From Acanthochlamys bracteata (lineage: Eukaryota > Streptophyta > Magnoliopsida > Pandanales > Velloziaceae), in assembly GCA_019914995.1 (NCBI GenBank), contig CM034136.1, positions 5,967,270-6,031,269 on the forward strand: DNA of 64,000 nucleotides, in the 5' to 3' direction. The number at the start of each line of letters is the position of its first letter. The stretch's first letter is position 1. Of this stretch, positions 1-14,277 are shown piece by piece. The notes beneath the pieces were generated by a model. It did not search any database and was not told where the DNA came from. It saw only the letters and a list, made by a program, of their open reading frames with translations. Made by a program: the position numbers and the translations under genes.

Positions 1-551
1 TTGTATGATCTATCTGTCGCTGTACTGTGCATCTCTTGTGTACACAGTGCAAACTCTTGGTGGATTCAGTGTTGGATATGAAGTTATTCTTCCAGCATCA
101 TTTGAATGCTCGCATCTGTGAGTTTGTTTTTACCGAATGCGTGTTTTGATGACAGTTTAATGCTCATCATCATATATCATTTAGAGGTTTTAGTTACGTA
201 TAGCATTGTCAAGCAGCCTCAATTAGCAACAATCATTCATAGCAAATGATTGAGATGATTGTGGAGTTCAATTGTTGCCAGTGGGGTATCAAACAGCTCA
301 TTTAGTCTATCAGCAGTGAAAAGTTCTTTTCTTGGTACTTCATCTCTTCCGGAAGTCAAACAGAATTTCCATTTAGTTATTGAGTTGATGTCTTTGTATA
401 CGAATGGTTACAAGAGATCATTCTTGATCTGTGTGCTTTATTGTTGTGTGTGCTAGATTACGCTAGTCTTTGATGCCCACCTATACGTTTTACCTTAAGG
501 ATTGATTGCTAATCACTGACAACCTTCATGTTTTCTATCTGTATTTTGCAG

Positions 552-3381
552 CAACCACATTAACAAGCTGGCATCTTCTCGTGACATTCTGTTCGCTTCA
601 TGTAGCTCTATGTTTAAAACTATTTGAGCACAAACCTTTTGATCCAAGGGCAGTCATGGGTTTTGGAATACTAAATGGAATATCTATCGGGTTACTGAAC
701 TTGAGCTTGGGCTTCAACTCAGTTGGCTTCTATCAGGTGTGGTTCGTTATATTCCCTGTGTTCAAGAAATGTTTGTTGAAATTATTATTATTTCATGATT
801 TCCTTCTCCCCTGTTCTTTGTTTCCAATATTATTTGAAGGCGCATATTCATAGAGGAATGGGGAATACCTTATGTGGAAAATTGCTGAACATGTTAGATG
901 ATTTAAGGCACTGTTGACTAAACATGAATTTGAGACAAAGACATGGTATCTCTAGAATATCGTAAAGTTATGCTTTTCTGTCATTTATTGAGCTTAATGC
1001 TCTATAAACTTTTCTTACAAGATGAGTGCCCAAGAATATGCTGGTATGCACCTTTTAATACAAGAATCAGGTCAAATCTTCTTAAGTGTGAAATTTATGT
1101 CCTTGAACCGTTTTCTTTGTTTTTGACTTCGTATATTGTCCAGATGACAAAGCTAGCAATAATTCCTTGCACTGTTTTGCTGGAGACACTTTTCTTCAGA
1201 AAGAAATTCAGGTCTGCTTTTACGCAAGTCTTTTACCACACTGATATATCATTATTTTCATAAAATATTGGAGGCACATAGTCATGCACACATGCACAGC
1301 CCCATCATTTTGTTTCTGCCCGTGCAGCAGAAGCAGCTTGCATTCTTATGAAAGCATTACGCAGTTATGAGCTTATTTTTGCTTCTTAAATACAGGAAAG
1401 GAACACCTAATAGTCATAATGATAGAGAATGACATATAATAGCCAACGCCTTGCACAAAGTTTATCATTATAACACTTCTGTTATTTCACCTTCTCCCTT
1501 TACTACTTAAGCCGGTTTTGTCAACTGATCAATGCTACTTCTAATTGCAGCCGGAGCATTCAGCTTTCACTTGCCACCCTCCTGTTGGGTGTTGGCATCG
1601 CAACTGTCACGGATCTTCAGCTGAATGTTCTTGGATCTGTGCTATCTTTACTTGCTGTTCTCACAACTTGTATTGCCCAAATTGTATCCTACTTGATTGC
1701 CTCAAGTTTCATGTGTGGCATTGCAAACATTTTTTCCGAGTTTTTGTTTATGCAAAAGCTATGCATAGGTTCTAGATGCATATGATTCTGGTCGAATGAC
1801 CAACAGCTAGTGTCTCAGCCATTTCACTGTATAGAAAGGAAACTCTTGTTTTCATCTTCCTTGAGATCATGCACCCTGATGAACAGTCATTTGCCATACT
1901 TTTATGTTGTCCAAGTAGCAACTGTCAACAGGTTCATTTTAGGGAATTAATCGCTCTGGAAACAATATGAAAAGTCTAGTCCACTTGCTCAGGATGCCTT
2001 AGCATACGGGATTTTGTTAGTTGATTGATAGAGATGTGCATCAAGTCTTCCAGAAGCACATTCTCTTGGTTTCTATGTGTTTAAAACTGAATCATTAAAA
2101 ATAGTGATGGAACATACCATCTAGCTTTTTGTGTGGAATAAGTATGAATTAAGGGCTCACTATCTCTTTTTGTTGAAACTTAACCAATTCACTTCAGATG
2201 ACAAATACCATTCAGAAGAGATTCAAGGTCTCTTCAACTCAGCTTTTGTACCAGTCTTGCCCCTATCAAGCTGGAACTTTATTCATCATAGGTCCATTTT
2301 TGGACGCTCTTCTAGCAAATCAGAATGTTTTTGCTTTCAACTATACTCCTTATGTAGTGGTAAGTTATGTTGCAATCAGTGAACGCTCTTTTATTTCCTT
2401 CTCTCATCCACTTATGGTTAACCTTACTTTTGTTGTAGTTCTTTATAGTGCTGTCCTGCCTGATATCTGTATCTGTGAACTTCAGCACGTTTCTTGTAAT
2501 TGGAAAGACATCACCTGTCACTTATCAAGTCTTGGGACATCTTAAAACATGCCTTGTTCTTGCGTTTGGCTATATCTTACTCCATGACCCTTTCAGCTGG
2601 CGTAATATCTTGGGAATTCTTGTAGCATTGGTTGGGATGATTCTGTATTCGTATTTCTGTGTAGTTGAGAACCAGCAGAAAGCTAGCGAAGCTTCTTCCC
2701 AGCTGCCACAGGTAACTATCTCCATGCTCGATATTCATGTTGTTTTTTGTTGTAAATTATTCTCTGTTTAACAGGTCCTTTTCTTTCCAATGACATGACA
2801 GTTCAATATCTACTTTAACAGCTAAGTTATGCTAGTGTATCTGCTTCTTCTCTTGATGTATGTCATGTGCCTACAATATGTGTTTTTTTTGTGTTTTATG
2901 CATATTTTCATAGTTTGGAGAACATAAGTATCTTGTTTAGATGCTGAAAGTTGGAAACTAAGTATTGTGAACTGCTGGCTGCAGTTAGCAAGTCATCAGG
3001 CTGAGGATGCATGTGTTTTTGGGCTTTGAAACATGTGAAACATCTTTTACTTTCTACCTTTTCAACAGTATTTTTATTCTCATTAAATATGTACTAGAAG
3101 CTTCTGGTTTTACAGCATGGTTCAACTTAATATCTTAGAAAAGCTTCTTCGAATCTTCTAAGATAACATATCCTGCTGAAGTTTTTCTTAAAAGCCTTTC
3201 TCACATGTATATCCACCTGTTGTCTGCTTCCTTCCTTTTAAACCATTGTCTTGCCTTTGCACTACAGGTGAAAGAAACCGAGTCAGATCCTTTGATAGGC
3301 ATTGAAACAGCAACCAGTCTTGTTACTGATAACGCTGCACCTAAAGCACCATGGAGTTCAGATAAGGACTTGCATGCTTAA
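552..3381 (+). CDS. UXT: UDP-xylose transporter (nucleotide-sugar/triose-phosphate translocator family), 5' end off the window
   Basis: Six coding exons are visible: 552-736, 1144-1211, 1551-1683, 2198-2359, 2439-2711 and 3268-3381 (TAA). All are GT-AG and the phases join without a break. The peptide reads from ATTLTSWHLL through FGILNGISIGLLNLSLGFNS, GKTSPVTYQVLGHLKTC and a hydrophilic tail ending SDKDLHA. This matches the plant UXT group, which moves UDP-xylose from cytosol into the Golgi lumen in exchange for nucleoside monophosphate, supplying xylan and xyloglucan synthesis. Several hydrophobic helices are seen, as expected of a roughly ten-helix Golgi membrane protein. The first 40 or so residues of the family are missing. 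Exon 552 begins with the second base of an Ala codon, so an upstream exon outside the window is required; bases 1-551 are its intron. Close members (UXT1-3) cannot be separated here. Confidence 0.93.
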
Positions 3382-4398
3382 GTCATTCACCATATTCCCG
3401 TGTCCAAGCGTGGAAGAGATTTTAGCGATGGTGATGTCAAAGGCATCACAGAGTCAGGAGAAGTTCAATAATAGAGGAGGCAGGATGTATTTTTATTTTG
3501 TTAATTTATTTTTTGGCTATTATTGTATGCTACTGATAGTTAAAAGATATCTAATCTTATTCATGGGCATTACCCTCAAAAGTCAGAAGCTCGACAAGAA
3601 TGGTTGAGGAAAGTGATATTGTTTATTGCTTCCTAGAATGTAAGACCATTTATGCACAAGTCTCCCTTGCTGTATATTGAATATATTCTTGTTTCTATAT
3701 CCAGAGATGTGTAACTCAAGATGTCTTCTTCCTCACTGTTGTATGTTTATGTTCTGCATGTTTGTTTTCGATATGCTTCAAGTTGCTGGACTTGCGATTA
3801 AAATTGTAAAACATTCTTCTATCATATTCAAATATACGTTACGCAATAAACAAGTAAATTCAATTTATCTATCATGAACATAAGATTGTTTCAGTAACAG
3901 TAATAGTGTTATCGTTCTTTCAATTTTCAACTTTGATCTTGTTTCTTCTAGCGACCGCAATCGAATCCTCGTACCATGATCGTAAATGTATTTCTGAATT
4001 ATTTGCAAAATAAGATCTATAATAGTGCATATTGCAAACACAGTACGTTTGGATTAGGAAGAAGGCAAGTATTTCATTTCAAAAGAACTTAAAAAAGGCC
4101 CGACAATATGGGCATATTTTAATTGTAATTAATTCAAATTTAATTTTTATGTGTTTAATTATTATTTTAAAATTTACTTTTTTTTATATAAAAAATTATT
4201 TTTATCAAATTTAATATTAAAGTTTGTTTTAATCATATTTAATTTATCTGAATTTTAATTTTATAAAATCTACTTTTATAAAATTTAATTACTTTGGTTC
4301 CATTTCAACGCTTTATAGAAATTACATTATTTTCTGCGTCTTCTTCCTTGTCCTACATTTGTCATCCCAGCAACAGAACCAGAGCTGCAGCAGTAGCC
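3382..4398. other. 3' UTR of the transporter gene and spacer to the SOD gene
   Basis: No coding signal is seen. About the first 400 bases after the stop look like transcribed 3' UTR. Bases 4100-4290 are a very AT-rich block, like other spacer blocks in this window, and end about 100 bases before the SOD start codon. The SOD promoter must lie here, but no clear TATA box was recognised. Confidence 0.5.
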
Positions 4399-7300
4399 AT
4401 GACACTCCGCGCCGCCGCCGCCGCTACCATGAAGAAATCATCGCCATTCCTTAGTGTTATTCTTCGACATTCACGTGGATTGCAGACCTTCACGCTACCA
4501 GATCTGCCGTACGATTACGGCGCTCTAGAGCCAGCGATCAGCGGCGAGATCATGCAGCTGCATCACCAAAAGCACCACCAGACCTACATCACTAACTATA
4601 ACAAAGCCCTTGAACAGCTCGATGATGCCATTAATAAAGGCGATGCATCCAGGGTCGTTGGTCTTCAGTCCGCTATCAAATTCAACGGCGGAGGTAACTG
4701 ACCGATAATCTATTGCTCTTTCTTTCTGTTTTGAGAAAATGGAAGTGCTATTTGCCGATGTTCTTAGATTTAGAAATCAGGAGATCGCTAGTCTTAGGTA
4801 GAACGGATGTTTCTGTATTGAAATGTTTTGCTTCTTGATCAATGGTTATGCATCATGTTCAATGGACATTTGCTTGGATTTTGTGACTTTCTACAGTAAA
4901 CGTGTGTGGAGTTGGGTTGTATTACACACGGAATTGTGTGAATAACAGTAATCCAATTGATTTGATAATGATTATGATTGAAACTAGTTCATGTCTGTTT
5001 TGTTGGGAAGTCTGTTGGGAATTTGGTGTGTGCCCAATACTAAGTAGCACAGTGAAAATGAGTGGCACACACTTGGACCTCTCAATACAAGTAGAGAATT
5101 AGAGTAGAATAATGCAAACACAAAATGTCAGAGATTTATGTAGAGAAAAATAAGAAAACCCCACGGGCAGCGGTCACGCAAGAGGAGATCACAATGTAAT
5201 GGAAATTATAATGTTTCCACACCAAATAAACTGGCAATCTTTGACATTCACTGACAATTGGTCTCATGTCTCTAAATCCCCTAGAGTTGGGTCTTGAATA
5301 TAAAATGCCAAAGATTTCCAAAAGTTATCAGTCCATAACTGTAATGCCTGTTTGCTGCCTGCCTTGTGCTTGTTTGCTGCTGTTACTGCCCTAGGCATCT
5401 ATTCGGCTCCATAACTGTCCAAACACTTATTTGCTATTTAGACTGGCATCCCTTGTTGGATTGCCGCCAGCAGCATTGCACTGCCTTGGCCGCTATTGAG
5501 CATAAACCATAGCAAAGTTGCTTTACATACTCTACATGTTTTGAGTTAACTCTGAGATTGCGTCCATCCAGGGTACTTTTCCATATGTTATGATTTTATT
5601 GTTACTATCCCTTGAGCATTGGTCCTGAATCTCCTGATAGTTGTGTCGTATAATAGAGATGCAAAAGATTGGTGCATGCGATATGTTTTAAGGTTGATTT
5701 TCCTGCCTGTGTTGTCCAGCTCTGTATTTATGATTTGACTGCATGTTTTGTGAAGCTGAATGGACATATTAACTTGGTTGCTGACTAAGTTTAGACTGTT
5801 TTGTTTTACCCTTAATTCTTATTTCTACGTATATGTGGAATAATAATTGAACGATATGCATACCAATGTTTTCGTTGTATATTCGTTTAATTCGATTCTT
5901 TGCGCAGGTCATGTTAACCACTCGATCTTCTGGAAAAACCTCAAGCCTGCAAATGTGAGTCTAGTTTTCTCCTCAATGCGAAGCTATAATAGTTGAACTG
6001 CCTTTGTATTTTGATTACTAAGAAAATATTGCAGGAGGGAGGTGGTGAGCCTCCTCATGGATCTCTTGGCTGGGTGATTGACACAGAGTTTGGATCATTG
6101 GAGGCCCTAATTAAGAGAATGAATGCTGAAGGTGCAGCTTTGCAAGGATCTGGATGGGTGGTAAGCTAGCATAAGACTCCGTCCAAGGGCCTCCTACATT
6201 AAGTTTTCTTCTTAGTCTGGTTATGTGATGATGATGGTTGGATAATGCTCTTTTGATCTTTCATAATGTTTTTTTTCTGCATCTATTTGTAAGTGTAGTG
6301 GCTTGCTTTGGACAAAGAAGCGAAGAAGATAAAAGTTGAAACGACTGGAAATCAGGTAATATGGTTATGATTTCTAAACGTCTGGCTTTTGCAATAATCA
6401 ATTGCCTTTCTACCTGTTCTTGTTATTACTTTTGGTTCTTATCTTACTCGTGATACCAAATAAAACATGCCTGAAGACAAAAGAGACATGCTGTGCTTCA
6501 TCCATGTCAGTCGTTATGCCTTTAAAACGTTATATCACTGACGATACTATGCCAAAGAACGATTTATGACCATGAGATACACATTCCAGTAAGTTTTAGG
6601 ATGAGGAGATTGTCAAAGCAATATGCTTCTGGTTACATCTCTACGTAGTTAGGACATTGGTGCCAAACGTTTTGTCTGTGCATCTGATTTGGATCTTTCG
6701 GAAGTAGGTTCCTAGTAAGATTGTCCCCTGACATCGTAACGTGAAGTTGACAAATTCTGGACTGATCCTCACCAGTGAATAGGTATTCGCTTTGTACTTG
6801 CTAGCATATGATATAATAAAAAAATCGCTACAAACCAATTAAATGGAAATTCTATTAATTCATATTCTCCGTCTATGTCTAGAAGTATAATCTAGGTGAT
6901 AGAGACCTTCTACTAGGATTGCTATGAGGAACAGAATTAGTATCTATATCAATAATGCATCAATAACCTGTAGCTTTCGTTGTTTGCTTCTTAGCCTAAA
7001 TTGTATGTAGTATGTTTACATTGGAACTGTTTCTGTTCTTGTTTGCTGCAAGTTGAACTTTGCCCTCAGCATGTTGTATTTTCCATTGTATTTATGGGAG
7101 CAAATGTCCCTTTTCACAGGATCCCCTTGTGACGAAGAGTTCGAGTCTTGTTCCCTTGCTTGGAATAGATGTGTGGGAACATGCATACTACCTGCAGGTA
7201 AGGGTTTCGCTTTGCTTGCTTCACAGTACGCTAACATTTCATTGTTTATTGGTAGAAGATTCACAATATGCAACATTTAGTCTTCATTAAGAATCAATGC

Positions 7301-7575
7301 AGAAACAGATGCTAGACTGTTTTAGTCATGTTCACAATTATCCATTCATTCGGCATTCTTTTAAATGCACTAGTTTTTGGTATTAGACTTATTGCTGTTT
7401 ACTTATCATGTTGATTTGTTAGCATAGACAACCTCAACCATCCGGACTATGGCTAACCTGTTTCCTCTTTGTGAGATTCCAGTACAAGAATGTGAAGCCA
7501 GACTATCTGAAAAACATATGGAATGTCATCAACTGGAAGTACGCTAGTGAGGTGTACGACAAGGAGACTGCTTGA
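4399..7575 (+). CDS. MSD1: Manganese superoxide dismutase, mitochondrial
   Basis: Six exons: 4399-4693, 5908-5954, 6035-6160, 6299-6355, 7120-7197 and 7483-7575 (TGA), giving 231 residues, the usual plant MnSOD length. The enzyme converts superoxide to oxygen and hydrogen peroxide in the mitochondrial matrix. Residues 1-28 or so are Ala/Arg/Ser-rich with an RHSRGLQ ending, a typical matrix presequence before [15 protein letters not shown]. Metal-ligand motifs are intact: the His-rich [23 protein letters not shown], and [10 protein letters not shown]. The glycine-rich FNGGGHVN junction is restored across intron 1, which confirms phase 1 splicing. ATG 4399 is chosen because it opens the presequence; a second in-frame ATG lies ten codons in. 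Intron 1 (4694-5907) is 1.2 kb and may carry an LTR remnant. Fe-SOD is less likely given the sequence around these motifs. Confidence 0.96.
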
Positions 7576-8513
7576 TCTAATCTTTAGTCCTTGGTGTAGC
7601 CGTTCCCCCCCTGAGTTTGTTATGCCACTTGTATATCAAATAAGGTGGATATTTGAGCACCAGGTTTTAAGCTATGTTGCTGTGGAGATCTTGTCATGAT
7701 TTTGAATGAACGACTCACCCGTTACCATCTGTTGCTGTACCAAACTATCTTATATTATTTGGACCTTTTATTGACTATTTTATTACCGTCAGTTTACCAT
7801 GCAATGCATTAGCTAAACTACTCGGCGTTTGATCTCGATTCCTGCTATATAAATTACCGACTTTTTTATGAAGCGCATGTCTTTCCAATAATTGTGGTAG
7901 AAAAAGCTATGGGATGTTTAGAATTGTTTATAAAATAGAGTTTTTTTAAAATATAGTGATATTTTTATTCTATTTCAGAAAATAAATTTTTTTATTTTAA
8001 AATTTTATAAAAATAAATAATAATAAAAATTTATAACAGTATAAATTTTTATATTTTTAAATTTTAAATAAATTTTATTTATATTACAAAAAATTAAAAT
8101 AAAATAGAGCAGTGAAAAATGTTCTATAAGTAATGCCAAACGACTGGGTCAACTGCATCCATGAGCTTGAACCAAGCACTCCTAATGGTGGGTGAATGAA
8201 TAAAAGAAATATATTAAAACTTTTCAGGAAGTTGAATAATTCATTAATCAGAAATTCAAGGGCATATCAACGGCGAAGGAAAAAGTAACACGACTACGAA
8301 GGCTCCATCCAATTTAACTGGGCCAAAACAAGGTTGGGCCGTGTAATGCGAAAACATGATCCCGACATCATGCGCTGGGCTAACCAAAACGCGCCAACTC
8401 CTCCCATTATAAGTACCTGCGCTCACTAGTGAGGCTGGGCATTTCCTTCGAAAACCCTAAGCTTTCTTTCTGAGCTCGGCTCCGTTGTTCTTCTTCTTCC
8501 AGGAGGCGGCAAG
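7576..8513. other. Spacer between SOD and RPS26 genes with an AT-rich MITE-like block
   Basis: The SOD 3' UTR runs for a few hundred bases. Bases 7910-8140 are a very AT-rich block whose two ends resemble each other in inverted orientation (GTTTAGAATTG near 7917; reverse complement of the right end reads GTTTGGCATTAC), suggesting a small inverted-repeat transposon. The last 100 bases before 8514 are pyrimidine-rich, as is common in leaders of ribosomal protein genes. Confidence 0.4.
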
Positions 8514-10648
<2,135 letters not shown>

Positions 10649-11747
10649 TTTTCTCCAAGGACTGATATGCCCCACTCTGCAATGCCTGAATCATCAACAA
10701 AGAATCAGTTGTATTTCTTATGCCCAACAACAAAGAAACAGTTGTATTTCTTATGCGCAAGGGTCTTTTTGTGTAACTTGTTAACAATATTTCCTGTAGC
10801 TCTGATTAGTTTCAATCTTTAGTTCACATCTTTTTTGTGCGGAGGAAAGCTTGTTTTTGGATCACAATTTTCATGTAACATAGTTTTACATCAACCAATC
10901 CTAAAGATTGGATCTCAGTTTTCATGTAACTTAGTTTTACATCCCAATAGATTATAAGGCAATTATATTTTGACATTTTCAGATCTTGTGCTTTGATGTT
11001 TGCAGTTTATTGATGGTTTCATTATCTGACTTGACAGATAATTGGACAGCTTAGTTATCTACGTTTAGATTGCAATGATTAGTGATACCTTTGTCGCAAA
11101 CCATTGTACCTATAGCTTCTACTTTCCTGCAGCTTTGTTCGTCAACCTTAGTACCCAGTTTTTAAAGTTGTCCCAATACCTGTAGAATAACTATACATAT
11201 TGAGCAAAAGCATACGCGACCTTTATAAAGACATTCAGTCGAACACAAAGGTATACAGACAGGTGCTAGTACACTGTTTATCTGTTTAGAATATCTCAGT
11301 ATCTGATCTGATATCATAGGACACAAGTGGAATGCAGGTGTTCAGTCTGATACAACAATGTAGCATTCAGTAAACATAAAAACCCTACTAAATGACACTC
11401 ATCATTAACGATGCTTTATGGCCAAAACGTAAACCAAACAAGCTTTAAAACATTATGGAGAAAATCGAAGTAATAGAGGACGGAATTTCAGGTTACGAAT
11501 TAGGAAATTTCCACTCAGTTAAGATAATTTATTCCTTCCAGTGTCCATCTCCAAGTACCTTTCATATTCATAACAGTAAAGCAAAATCTGGAAGACTCTG
11601 GATAGTGCTAAGGTGCTCCATGCGTATAGAGTCCAGTCTAGCAAGGGTTAGGTCTTGATTCTGGCATGAGTTTGGACTATTAGCCTTCCACCAGCTCAGC
11701 TCTATTGCATAAAACTTTGATCTTACAAGCATAAGACTGAAACTTTT
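10649..11747. other. Convergent 3' region with two short direct repeats
   Basis: This stretch separates the ends of RPS26 (+) and the tRNA methyltransferase (-). Two tandem-type repeats are visible. A 30-base unit around AGTTGTATTTCTTATGC lies at 10695-10724 and 10728-10757. A 32-base unit around TTTTCATGTAAC lies at 10859-10890 and 10911-10942. The rest looks like 3' UTR and spacer with no coding signal. Confidence 0.6.
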
Positions 11748-14277
11748 TCATCCATCAGAACGATAATCAAGGGTCTGAAATTCATCCTCTAATAATCTGG
11801 CACGTTGGAGGCCAGCTGCTATCTGAATGCAACTAGTCATGGGGCAATTTGTTTTGATAGCATTTGGAGAAATATGGGATCTACTCACAGCAAAGCCTTC
11901 CTGAGAAAATAAATAACTCTTCACACAAGTATCATGAAAATCCAAATCTGGCTCATGGAAATGTTAAACAGGAGAGGAATTGAGCGTTAGCATCCTGCTA
12001 AGTCTTAGGGACTTCAATTCACCACCTGGGACGTACTTCTAGTGAGGATGCTTATAGAAATTGTAATGAAATAAAAGAATAACAGACCACATATTACAAA
12101 AAGGTAGATCTATCGATAAGAATAATGAATACTTTTTTCCTGGGAGAACATCAGATAATACCTTTCTTAAAGCATCCATCATCATTAAAATAGGAGGTGA
12201 ATTTACTTTTCCTCGACTAGCAACCTGAAAAATTGGGGATATGATGGATGAGAGTCATGAGCCTTTCTCAGAGATGGTATATGCTTTACATACTCGTATC
12301 AATCATATCAAAAGATGAAGGGAAGCTAACCTCATCAAGCTTGATGTATCCAAAAGGCAATTGTGGGTCACTCTCACCCATCAGTAGATTTAAGAGTTTC
12401 TCCAAATCAACACCGCTCTTGTCAGAGTATGCCCATCCCCACTCTTTAGCTAAATTCAGCATCTCAGAGATGTATGTGGCATTGTGAAGAGGCCCAGTCC
12501 AAATGGGCCCTGACACAGCCAACGAAGAAGACACCTATAGTTACAAAAGTCATGTCAATGGAAACTTGTACAGAACATCTAGAGTAATGTTTTTGCCAAG
12601 AACCATCAAAGAAGACTAGAGCTGAGATACAAATTTGATAAGTTGTTTTTAATTGGAATGCTAAATGTCATCTCTGGTAAAGTTGTTCTAAATGGAATAC
12701 ATAGAAGAATGCCATAGACCTACAAAATAGCATCTTGTCATAAATATGAAGTTGGTGAAAGACAATAGGTAGAAATTCCACATTTTAAAGATAATTTCTT
12801 CTGATAAAAGAAGATTTCAAGGACTATTCTTATGTTACCTAACACAGAAAAAATAGGTTAACCACATTGATATATCTGAAGATGAAATTCGCATCACATC
12901 CTTTCACTGCAATATTTCACACAATCACCTTTTGAAAGTAAAATTTCTGCATTCATGAGTATCAGCATTCCTGTCATCATGATTTAGAGTAAATCCAAGA
13001 TTAGATAGCTTAATCTTTCTACATTTAGTGAATGTTATGAAGAAGAAAATTAATTCTCCTTACAGCTCGAAACATGATATGACTATCAGAGCGCTGATCT
13101 ATATACCCCTCCTTTGGTGCAAAAACAAGACATGCGCCCAAGTTCTTCCCAGGAAAATGCTCGAGAATCACCACATCGGCGACAGTAACCTATAAAGCCA
13201 TAGTGGCTGCAAGAGAAGGGCATAATCAGTATTTTATAAAAGGAGTTGCCTGCGTATCTTAGCAGCACAACAATAGTTCTTACCTGCTTTGACGGCAAGC
13301 TCCACGTGCCACTCGTAGCATGACTCGAAATACAGGGCCATGATATGAATAGTATGAAAAAAGTGGTGAAATGTGATAGCCTAAAGCAGCTGCCTCCCGC
13401 AAGACACCAGCAATGAGCATCCTCAAACCAAGTTCATTTGAGTATGGCATAGGGCGAATGTATGCCCCGTATGAATCCAAAGTACTGATAGACAAACAAG
13501 GTCCAAACATTTAAGTACAGCCACTAACATAAGGAGAGCAGAGACAATATCCATCCAATTCAGCATTATCCTTAACGCTACCAGCATTGTCAACAAATTT
13601 AAAGCATGAAGTTACATGTAAGTAAAGAACCTGAAAACCTAGAAATTGTAACAGAAGTGAGATGAAAGAAATACTTACTGCAAAGGCCGGTGTCCGCCGG
13701 AGGAATACCCATCAGTGGAGGTAACATACAACAACCCGCCCTTCTTCACTGTCATGATCGCGGATCTCAGAAACGACGAACCACTCCCGAACGAGTCAAT
13801 ATCCAACAAATCGAAGAAATCCTTATTCAAATACCTATCCGTCAACAACCTGTTCGCATCGAAGTGCGAGACAACCCATCGGCGCTCATCAGGAGAATTT
13901 AAAGAAGAAGAAGATGATCGTGGGAACTTGGAGAGATTAGATATAATAAGAGGGCGGCAGAACTCAGAAGCATCGTTGGCCCAAACGAAACCGGCGTTGG
14001 ACTGGGAGAGGTATCGGAGAGCGCGAACACCGCAGCCACACATAGCGTCAAGCACGCGCGTTGGCCGGCCGAGATCCCGCGATTGAATTGAAGCGGAGAG
14101 AACGCCTAGGTCCCGCGCCACCGCGCTCTCCCGGCGGTAGAACGTGTCGCCGGTGGTGAATTCGATACCGCGCTCTGTCTCCTTTGAAGAAGAAGAAGAG
14201 ATTGGAGTGATGATTTTGGAATTGGAGAATTTTGATTTTGGGAAGGAGAAGAGAGGAAGAGTGGTAAGGAGAGACAT
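11748..14277 (-). CDS. TRM1: tRNA (guanine-N2)-dimethyltransferase, TRM1 family
   Basis: Six exons on the minus strand: 14277-13679, 13484-13284, 13206-13107, 12534-12331, 12224-12162 and 11900-11748 (TGA), giving 439 residues. TRM1 enzymes make N2,N2-dimethylguanosine at position 26 of tRNA using S-adenosylmethionine. The SAM-binding motif VLDAMCGCGVRALRYL is clear, followed by FVWANDASEFC, DLLDIDSFGSGSSFL, LYVTSTDGYSSGGHRPLH and the signature SYYSYHGPVFRVMLRV. Canonical Trm1 has Pro where this protein has Ser in DIDSFGS. A CRRCGDS ... CFC cysteine set follows, then SGPIWTGPLHNA. The Ser/Lys/Phe-rich N-terminus looks like an organellar transit peptide. The exon 3 donor (GTATAT) is the only one that keeps phase but is not a strong match. 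The N-terminus could instead be cytosolic; localisation is inferred. Confidence 0.92.

Noticed and set aside
1..551. Searched for the first exon of the UXT gene
   Set aside because: No sequence resembling the conserved N-terminal hydrophobic segment is present; it must lie upstream of the window.
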